64,000 bases of DNA from Motacilla alba alba (Eukaryota; Chordata; Aves; Passeriformes; Motacillidae). The notes beneath the pieces were generated by a model. The model searched no databases, was not told the origin of the DNA, and saw only the letters and a program-made list of their open reading frames with translations. A program made the translations under genes and the position numbers. Below, one piece after another: positions 55,201 through 64,000 of this stretch. The stretch's first letter is position 1. The number at the start of each line of letters is the position of its first letter. The stretch lies in contig NC_052021.1 in NCBI RefSeq assembly GCF_015832195.1, forward strand, positions 1,178,001 through 1,242,000, given 5' to 3'.

Positions 55201-57238
55201 AGGTCCTTTTCTCTCAGAGCACCATCCTGAAACTCAGAGCCACTGTCCCCACAAAACAGCTCTAAAGGTTCAAACTACCCTATGCACTACAGGCCATCTT
55301 ACATAAGCAACATTCCTATTTTCAATTCTTTAACCTGTTCCACAGCAGCTGTGATGACTACAAAGTATGAGAGGCTACAAATCAAAACGTGACATTTGAA
55401 TCAACCACATTAAATGAATCATAAGATCAACAAAGGTGCATAAAAAACAGCTAATTGCAACTTCCACAACTTTCATTTGACAGAGTAAGGAATGTTTTGT
55501 CCTTCATGTCACATGGATTTCATACTTTTTTAATAACAAAAATTAAATATACAGATCAATACACAGATGCACAGACTATCTACCACCACTGCAGAAATTT
55601 CCAAAAATAATTATTTCACTGGTCATTTTCTTTGTAAAACACTGCCTCTGCAGTAAAAGAAAACATTTCATATGCTCTTGAGCAAAAAATTCTTCTGCAA
55701 TATTTCTTGTCAAAATAGTTGCAGGTGATGTGAGTGGAAGCCATTGGTGGTACTGCTGCAGAAGGCAATGAAAATGCAGAGGGAGCACTGCCCTGTGGCC
55801 ACCGGGGATCGCTGCCAGCCTGAGCGGGTGACTCCAGAGCACTCACTGCCATCCAAGCCTGTGGGGATGGCACCGTGATGACAGCACCACGCTGCAGTCA
55901 TAGTGAAGTCATAATGCTCTGCAAATTTAATTGGATTGCTTGGCATCTCAGTACATTACTCACACAGGCCCAGCTGGAAACTGATGGAGCATTGACTCAG
56001 CAGCACTTACTCACCAGTGCCATAAAATGATAAATAGCGACTTTCAAAGAACATGAGGTGTGAGAAGAAGGGAAGGGTAGTGAGAAAATTACTTTGTACA
56101 CAACTGCTGGGATAGACCTCCCTAACCAACAGATTCTGCATTCATCACAATTACAAACAGGCACAAGCCAAAATTACGTTTATTTTGGTGGCATTTGAAT
56201 TATACACTCACATGCAGATCCCAAGCACTACAATACAAATTATGTCTCCCAGAAATCTGCGAAGACATTAGGAGCTGGATGCACATTTTTCAAATCAAGT
56301 CTATTTCTACTAATATTGAAGAAATCTTCAAATTTCCTGAAAGCACAATATCCAGGTACCCATCTAATGGGGGGCAGGAGAAGCAGGAAAGAAAGAAAGA
56401 AAGAAAAAAAAAAAGAGGAGATAATCAGGTAGCCATATTTACCTTCTAAAATACTATTAACTAATACAAAACTCTTCAAGTCAGGATTTACCTTGTTCTT
56501 ACTTATACAATGCACAAATTTTGTTTTCCAACCCTTCTAGTGATAGCAGTACCGAGTAAATTTTTATGTATTTGTGAGATTAGGAAAAACACTACAGCAC
56601 CAAGATGTTTTGCCAATGCCATACAGGATTTCATTAACAGAGACAGTGGGTAGAGGAGAAATCTCCTCTGGATCTGTGTCTGAGGCTATTACAGATCTGA
56701 GAGCAGGTATGGACAACCTTCTGCTTTGCTATTTCACCTTTCTCAGTATGATGCATGTCCTTGCTTGAGATTAACTGCCAACAGCAATAGCCTAAATAAA
56801 CAGGATTTTGGTGTGATCTATTATCCAGGGATGTGTGATAACTCATATTGCTGGAGCCTTTCAAACTCACATTCTCCCCATAAGGCATGGCCTGTTTCAC
56901 TCCTAAAAGCTCATTGAAGATGTTTTTTCTAGATTTTGTTGTTGCTTTATTTTTGTGTTAGACTTCACAGGGTTGGTTCTTTCCTCCTTCAAAACACAGA
57001 AATGCAAAATCCTTAACACTCTGTGCTTATATGGGCACATACTAAGAACATAAATTCACAGCCATGAGTGTGCAGCTCTAGTTTTGTAGGAAATGTCTGA
57101 CACGAATGAGGGCTTTATTAGAGGAGAGTAAAACCAAACGTTTTCAGGCAGGGGAATGACTCTCCTGGAACCATCGGGACCATTGTTACAGCAGCAGGGC
57201 AGCTGTGCTGTGTAAGTCCCCGAGCTGCCGAGGCAGCT
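43291..57238. other. Noncoding DNA, no gene recognised; possible conserved block near 43560-44470
   Basis: Sequence right after the array up to about 44470 is complex, TAAT-rich and free of simple repeats, as expected of conserved noncoding elements, but conservation cannot be seen here. A GC-richer patch at about 54700-55060 is open on both strands (163 and 166 codons) without recognisable domains. A GAAA run lies at 56388-56414. Very AT-rich stretches occur near 44520-44830. Confidence 0.5.
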
Positions 57239-58055
57239 GTGCAGGGACCGAGCCCCGTGTGCAGGGACCGAGCCCCGTGTGCAGGGACCGAGCCCCGGGT
57301 GCAGGGACCGAGCCCCGGGTGCAGGGACCGAGCCCCGGGAGCAGGGACCGAGCCCCGGGTGCAGGGACCGAGCAGAGAGCGGGGAGCGCCGAGTGCAGGC
57401 ACCGAGCCCCGGGTGCAGGGACTGAGCCCCGTGTGCAGGGACCGAGCAGAGAGCGGGGACCGAGCCCCGTGAGCAGGGACCGAGCAGAGAGCGGGGACCG
57501 AGCCCCGTGAGCAGGGACCGAGCAGAGAGCGGGGACCGAGCCCCGTGAGCAGGGACCGAGCCCCGGGTGCAGGGACCGAGCCCCGTGAGCAGGGACCGAG
57601 CAGAGAGCGGGGAGCCCCGAGTGCAGGCACCGAGCCCCGGGTGCAGGGACCGAGCAGAGAGCGGGGAGCCCCGAGTGCAGGCACCGAGCCCCGGGTGCAG
57701 GGACCGAGCTCCGGGTGCAGGGACCGAGCTCCGGGTGCAGGGACCGAGCAGAGAGCGGGGAGCCCCGAGTGCAGGCACCGAGCCCCGGGTGCAGGGACCG
57801 AGCCCCGGGTGCAGGGACCGAGCCCCGGGTGCAGGGACCGAGCAGAGAGCGGGGAGCCCCGAGTGCAGGCACCGAGCCCCGGGTGCAGGGACCGAGCAGA
57901 GAGCGGGGAGCCCCGAGTGCAGGGACCGAGCCTGGAGTGCAGGGACCGAGCAGAGAGCGGGGAGCCCCGAGCCCTGCAGGGACCGAGCAGAGAGCGGGGA
58001 GCCCCGAGCCCTGCAGGGACCGAGCAGAGAGCGGGGAGCCCCGAGCCCCGCAGGG
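57239..58055 (+). repeat. 0.8-kb CpG-dense minisatellite, 20-base unit with a composite higher-order unit
   Basis: The array opens with six perfectly phased units of 20 bases, GCAGGGACCGAGCCCCGKGT, at 57241, 57261, 57281 and so on. It then alternates with a second motif, AGCAGAGAGCGGGGA, which I count about twelve times between 57371 and 58035. Composite blocks of about 36, 53 or 90-100 bases result. Nearly every unit has two or more CpGs, so the array forms a CpG-island-like block in AT-rich DNA. Because 20 is not a multiple of 3, the same peptides appear in every frame, giving stop-free frames of 348-383 codons on minus and 271 on plus. These are repeat artefacts. Confidence 0.96.
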
Positions 58056-58250
58056 CCAGCAGAGGCCCCCGGGCAGGAGGAGTGACGGCAGAGCAGAGGG
58101 AGGGCACAGCCCCTCCTGAGCAAGCAGCCCCGAAAGCAGCGGCAGCTCCCTCCGTCCTGCACACACCCCCTGCACCAGCAGAGCCTCCCAGAAACAGCCA
58201 TTCCCAATCTGCGGGCTCAAATCAACTCTCTCCGTCTCGCTGCAATACAA
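58056..58250. other. GC-rich unique flank of the CpG-dense minisatellite
   Basis: Non-repeated, GC-rich sequence continues for about 190 bases past the array. It starts with CCAGCAGAGGCC at 58056-58067, one mismatch from a CTCF core as remembered. The minus-strand long frames begin here (ATGs at 58250, 58207 and 58164) and run into the array. No gene is recognised. Confidence 0.4.
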
Positions 58251-61200
58251 ACCGCAGTGAAACTGAGATCTGCTGGGCCTGTCACTCCTGTATCCAGATG
58301 GTTCCTGCCTCAGAATTTCTTTTGTATGGGTTGATTAGACTTTACCTCCAAATTTATTGAACAGTTACTGTGGTAGATGGGACATACAATAAAAAAGTTA
58401 TGCTAAATACTTACTTTATAATAAAAACAAGTATTTTTCCATGGTGTGTTTAAGCCAATAACTTGAAAAAGCCCCATTCCCCTCTCATGTAAACCTTCCT
58501 TTTAACACTGAAAAAAAAACAAACAAAAAATTTAAAATGCCATGGAGAAGGTAAACATATAGAAGTCCATATGAATTTCAAATTAAATTTGTGACTATAG
58601 TTGTGACTATCTCTTCCCCTTTTTTACAGTCATTTCACTCCTACCTTAGTATCTGAAAAAAGCAATTTTTCAAATACTTACTGCACATTCTCCAAGTAAT
58701 ACACATAAAACTGGAAAAAATGTGGCACAATTTAAAGAAGCACAAACCTTTCTGTTATGCCTAAATGATACATATTTCAGAATATGGAAAATATTAAAAA
58801 AGAGTGATAAATCCCTTAACTCAAGGCTACTCTTATTAGATTCGCTTTTCTCTGAATAAATGGAGTCTTAATGAAAACTGTCACTAGAAAATGGAATGCA
58901 ATCATTAGATAAACTATTGAATTACAAATTCCACCCACATGTGAATGGGTACATAAAGTTTTACAGTATTATAAGAGTATATTTCTGCACCAGGATTATT
59001 AAGGAGCAGAGCTAAATGATTCTTCCTTCCAAACAGCTTATTCACCACAAAAAGTCACCAAAATTTCCTAAAATTATTTGACAAATAAAACTTGAATCTA
59101 CCTTTTTTTAGGTCACAACACTAAAAAATGGGGGCAGGGGGTTTTTTAACAACACTAATGTAACTCAAATCTTTTTTCCCTTATTTAGGTGTTCCAACTC
59201 TTCCCATAGTTAGCTAAAAAAGAAAAAGGGGGGGAAAAGGGGAGTTAAGGGGAGATTTCAGTAAACACAGTTAAAAAAATTTACTGACAGGTAGCAATTT
59301 ACTACATTTACAACTTATTCATACATCAGGTGTTCTAATTACCACCACTGAAAAGCTGTACTCCTACAAGTGGCCCAAAACGTCAAGACCCTTACTGAAT
59401 AAGTAGCAGCAGCCTAGATGTTGATTGTACCATCACCTCTGCTTATTTCTTTGCAAAATTCCATTGCAAAATCTGATAAGTGTAATTTTACTCCATGACA
59501 TAATGTCCAGCCTTCTGTGTGCCTCAGACTGAAGAAGACAACAAATATTATCTTTTTTTAGTAAATGCATGAGACTTCAATCTTCTTGCCCTGAATGACT
59601 TTACATTTATCTTATTTCTACTTTAGCTCAGATACAAAACATCTGCTTCTGAAGATACTGGTGTGACTTCTATTCACATTTAATTTATTGTATTGCTGTG
59701 ACTCTATCATAAACACAGCCATGCATGAGATTAAATGCAGTTTATGAAATAAGAACATCCCTTGTTTAATTTGTTTCAAGTAATTCAGCCCTAGTGGATT
59801 TAACAACATAATTAAGTTAACACTAGTGCTGTTCTCTGCTGCCTTGTGTCAAGAAGTGCTGCACTTAAACCTGCATCAAGGTCACCTTCCCCCATAACTC
59901 TCATAATCCCAAACCACCACACAATAAAAAACCTGCTGTCAGGGACTGAACAGATTGGTATTATTTTTAACAGCCTAACAGAATTAAAGAGTGTGCCACC
60001 TCAAAGAGAGGCCAGATTTTAAGGTACTAGGCATGTAGGAATATTAGACACGTACTTAAAATGAATTACGACACTTCTCACATTCCATAAAAGTCAGCTT
60101 CCTCCGAGGCTCTTCCAGGCCTCTAGAACTGCACAAAACCTTGCTGGGAAAGGAGGAGAAATGACTCATTACACTAAAACTACCTCACCTAAATGTATTT
60201 CCTTATATGTATCTTAACTGCTGTCGAAGGGTATTCCGAGGCACCAGTGCCCTGAACAGCAGCACGGCCGAGAGGCGTGTGTGAAACAGGGCAGGTTCCA
60301 GCACTGCAATTAGCTTCCCACTGCTGCATTAGCAGGCCTGCAGAGACCTCTCTCAGGCAGTTAAGCTCCAAAATTACTCTGTGTCTAGCAGATCAACATT
60401 CATTAAATAGGACATTTTCTAATTTCCTTGCTTGCACTTCCAGTATAAATTGCATAGATGGAAATACATACATGGAAAACATTTGTACTTACTTCCCTTA
60501 AATTGGCTTCTGCTAGATTTTAAAAGACTGTGAAATTATCAGGATCACAGAACAGAATTTGCTATGTTAAAGGTCACAGTCCCAAAGCTTTTGTCTGTCC
60601 TCATCAATCTTCATCCAGCCCTGTCCCACTCTGGGGCCTAAATTATATTTTCAAGCCTTGATTCCTTGAATTAAGGCCTCCAGAAACAATATATTCTAAG
60701 CGTGGTACCAGGGCATTTGCCTCTATGCAGATTTTTCAGCCTAGCTAATTAAAAGCATCTATTCCTGCCAGCTGTACTGTGTACCTCCCCAGGAACTCAC
60801 AGTCTGTGCACTCTTGGGTACTCAGATCTCAGCCCACAAACACTGTGCTGCTCCTGGGCTCCTCCTGCTGCACAGCCCCGCTGGCAAGATCCTCCAGAGG
60901 TTTCACAAATAATAGCCCTCCATTTCACAGAAAAAAGTAATAAATCATAATATGAAATAGGGAGACTTTTACAGATCACACTACATTCACTATTTCATTC
61001 CCCAAGTCGGTCACAAAGGTAAATGTAAGCTATTAAGTAATGTTTTTACTGACTTAGCATTTCTGTAGCTTACTCTGCAGGACAGCAGCCTCCATGAACT
61101 GCTAACTTGAATAGATCATAAAGAACGTAATCTTTTTGCTGTACAAGTTCATTTTTTTTCACTGTACAATTAGTATAGAAAGGCTGAAAGAGAAATCCTT

Positions 61201-64000
61201 TGATCCAGGAGGATAATACTTTAGAGAAGACCAAATGATATTTTTCTGAATTCCATCACTGGGTAAGAAAGATTGACTTAATCAATCTGGATTTCTGGAA
61301 CTACTCCATTTCTGCTTTTCTTTTGATCAAGCTATATGTGTAAAGATGCAGTAACTCCAGGCAGGCCAGATTTATGCACCAGCTTCTTTGAACTTCAAAC
61401 GAGCTTGCTGGACCCTTTAAATTCAATTTTATCTGCAACTCAATTAAAGAGAAGTTGTTCTCTCCTCTGCCTAAGAAAGTATATTTCCATTTGCAGCATC
61501 TCATAATTTCATATAACCTCCTGTGGAATTCTATTTCCCTTGTCAAGTATGATCAGCTTCCCTAGGAAAGTTATAGACGGGTTAGCAAAGTATTTATTCA
61601 CAAAGCTTTTTGGTAGTCTTTGCTCCAGTAAAGAAGATTTCAACATTTTAAATAATTCCATTCTTTTCCTATATCAAAACTGAAAACTTATCTCCCAAGT
61701 TTTGTCAAACAGTCAGTTTAGTTCTCTCTGAAATCTTGTAGGAGAATCACCTGCTTCAGCAATAAAATGCCCCATGCCAGAGATATGTGGGCAGCCAATC
61801 GTGGGAGGAAACTCCTTGAGAAAAACGCCAGAGTCCGTGGTTGAGCTGCATCTGAGGGCAGGGGTGGCACCTGCCCTGAATCCCTGGTGGGCACAGCCAG
61901 CGTGGCAGTGTCCACTCCAGCCCCAAGGACACGGCACAGCTGAGCACAGCACGGGGAGGGGAGGCGGTGGCAAGCACAGTGCCTGGAGGGCTGGCTTCTG
62001 ACACATGGGCAACCCTACCACAAACCCCAGCTTGTTTCTGTTGTGGGCCAAGATGGCAAAACCCCTCTTTTCATTGGAGCACACAACGCTGCTGCCAAGT
62101 CACCCCCAGCCTCAGGACACAGCTGACTGTTCCTAATCCCTCTGGCACATGTAGAAGGTGTCCCCTTGACAGAAAATCCTCACCTGCCCTACACAAACTG
62201 TTCCAACATGTTGGTACTGTTAGTATTAAACCAAATGAAGTTGCTGCTGCTTGCCCTAGCAATCTGAGCTCAGGAAAGTAGGTCCCTTCCCCCAAAGCTG
62301 CTTTTAAGCACCTATTGTGGCATCCCCCAGGACTGCCATCAGATTACTACAGTTTCAGTTAAGAGTGGTGCTGATAAGAGAAGCAGAGATGGGAACTTCC
62401 TACATACCGTGCTTGGAAAGGGAACTCAAGGTAGCTGTGCTGCACAGGCTGTACCTCCACACTGATGCTCTTGCACACCGTGCTCTGCTGTTTAGTCACG
62501 CTGCTGAGGCCAAAACTGTGAATCTGCTTCATTTCATTAGCTGGATTACAAAAAACCAATAAATCTTTCCCAATAAAACTCCACTGACTTTGCCAATAAC
62601 TTAGCTCTCTAAAAGCCTGGGCAAAACTGTTACAGAGAGATGAAGATAAATCTTGAGGCCAATTAACAGCTCCTGAATTTCAAGCTGAATTTTCACAATT
62701 GTATGGACCTGAGCTCTCAGGAGAAAGTACATAGAATAGACAGCAATTACAGACACTCCCCACTGCTTTTTATCTTGTAGGAAATACAGATATCCCCCAG
62801 CAACTGAATCATTTTCTTTACAAATAAATCTGACAGTGAGAACTTTTTAATCCTTTTTGAATTTTTCCTTAAGCAAGTAGTCCATGCCTGCTGTACACTG
62901 CTTCCACACTCATTCTGCCCCAGCAGTGCAGCACATTGAATCCATTGCCATTTGCAGAGGAAAACAGGACCTGGCTGAAAGCACAGTGCAGGAACTGTGG
63001 TTTCTGAAACATGCACCAGCCAGGAGATGCCCAGCTTCCAAGGAACAACTCAGTGCCCTAGAGGTACACATTTAGTTTTGCAAATTACCCAAAAGTTATT
63101 TTGGCAATTGTGGTGGATTTATTAAGCCCCAATGAAATAAATCAACAGATTAACTCTCTGATTTCCTTTTACACTTGCTGTGCTATTGGCATAAGCCCAG
63201 TTAGATCAGTTTTGATTTATGATACTGAAAGTAGGAGAATAATTAAATCCATTAACCCAGTCTCCCAGAAACAAACCTGATATATAGCAGTCTAAGTGGC
63301 TTGATGAGGAGGAAAAGATTCCATCTAGCCCAAATCTTCTGTAATTTAAACATGAAAGCCGCTGTGCTGTCCATCCTACGTGACTGTCTCTCCCAATTAC
63401 TGCTATCACTTTCATCCTCTTTCTTCAGGATAGGAGAAGAGAGAAACTCTATTAAAACTTCTACAGAGAGCACACAGAAATGGCAGACATGCATTCTGAG
63501 CAAAATATTACTCATCCAAACCAGTTCAAGATAAAAGAGAAATAACTTCTTCTACTAGGAATGCCTCTCTCAAGAGGCAATATTCTCCCACTGCTCCAGT
63601 GAGCCACCAACAATCAACACACAGAAATACTCCTCAGGGCCATGCACAAGAGTGTTGGGGTCAGGTGCAAATGCAGAATTTCCAGTGTTAGAAGCTTGCT
63701 CCATGTGCCACCTTTCAGTCACTCAGCCTCTGAAGACATTGCCAGGCTCCAAGCTACCCAGGGTTTCCTTCTGACAGAGCTGTGCCATGCACCGCAAGCT
63801 ACATGCTGGCAACCGAGGATTCAGCCCTCAGTTTTCAGGCACATCTTTTGCCCCAAGTTCTGCTGAGGCGAACCTCTAATTCTTCAGTTTAACTCAAGGA
63901 GGAACATCACAGGTGTGATTAAAACACACACTAAGAGAGATTTTGCCAAGAGTCCTGAATACACAGTTTCACAGTCAGTTGCAAAAACCCTGGGGAGTGG
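58251..64000. other. Noncoding DNA, no gene recognised
   Basis: AT-rich at first, with a G-run cluster at 59228-59252. A GC-richer patch at about 61850-62000 gives overlapping minus frames of up to 123 codons with no domain. No repeat of known family was recognised. The sequence runs off the window end without a gene boundary. Confidence 0.55.
59228..59252 (+). other. Potential G-quadruplex motif
   Basis: The runs are GGGGGGG, AAAA, GGGG, AGTTAA, GGGG. Counting the first run as two G3 tracts, this satisfies the usual four-tract rule with loops up to six bases. It lies on the LRRTM3-sense strand in AT-rich sequence. Confidence 0.6.

Noticed and set aside
57118..58360. Proteins of 271-383 residues across the GC array
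   Set aside because: The 20-base unit cycles through all frames and lacks stops, so identical peptides occur in several frames on each strand.
8266..64000. Long-isoform terminal exon of LRRTM3
   Set aside because: I looked for a plus-strand open segment of about 70 codons resembling the mammalian long tail and recognised none. It is probably beyond the window.

Overview
The window looks like a piece of a bird chromosome, possibly from a songbird. The evidence is one vertebrate gene with spliceosomal introns, LRRTM3, plus two fragments of the avian/reptilian CR1 LINE that match the chicken-type 3' region. The background is AT-rich and almost entirely noncoding. No bacterial or viral gene, tRNA, rRNA or CRISPR array was seen.

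Layout: positions 1-5590 are upstream noncoding DNA. A CpG-rich promoter and leader lies at about 5590-6060, followed by a 5' untranslated leader with several small upstream ORFs. The LRRTM3 coding region is split. Exon 1 supplies only the start codon plus one G (6361-6364), then a 363-base intron follows, then one large exon (6728-8265) encodes the rest. The protein is 513 residues: signal peptide, leucine-rich repeat ectodomain, one membrane span, and a cytoplasmic tail ending in ECEV. That stop codon overlaps a good 5' splice site (GTATGA at 8260), which fits the known short/long C-terminal isoforms of this family. The long-isoform exon was not recognised here, so everything downstream is read as LRRTM3 intron or 3' flank.

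In other vertebrates LRRTM3 sits on the opposite strand inside a large intron of CTNNA3 (alpha-T-catenin). By synteny the whole window is probably intronic to CTNNA3 read on the minus strand, although no CTNNA3 exon was recognised.

The roughly 55 kb after LRRTM3 is a gene desert. It holds two CR1 fragments (about 20205-20333 and 35485-35635), a GACA/GATA microsatellite (14873-14953), a CA/TG inverted microsatellite (about 10374-10436), an A/C-rich low-complexity tract (24673-24806), a 1.5-kb CA-rich minisatellite with higher-order structure (41774-43290), and a 0.8-kb CpG-dense minisatellite with a 20-base unit (57239-58055). The two minisatellites produce the longest open frames in the window apart from LRRTM3. 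These are stop-free repeat translations, not genes. The most useful observations are the corrected LRRTM3 start, the splice donor at its stop codon, and the two arrays lying in introns of two oppositely transcribed genes.
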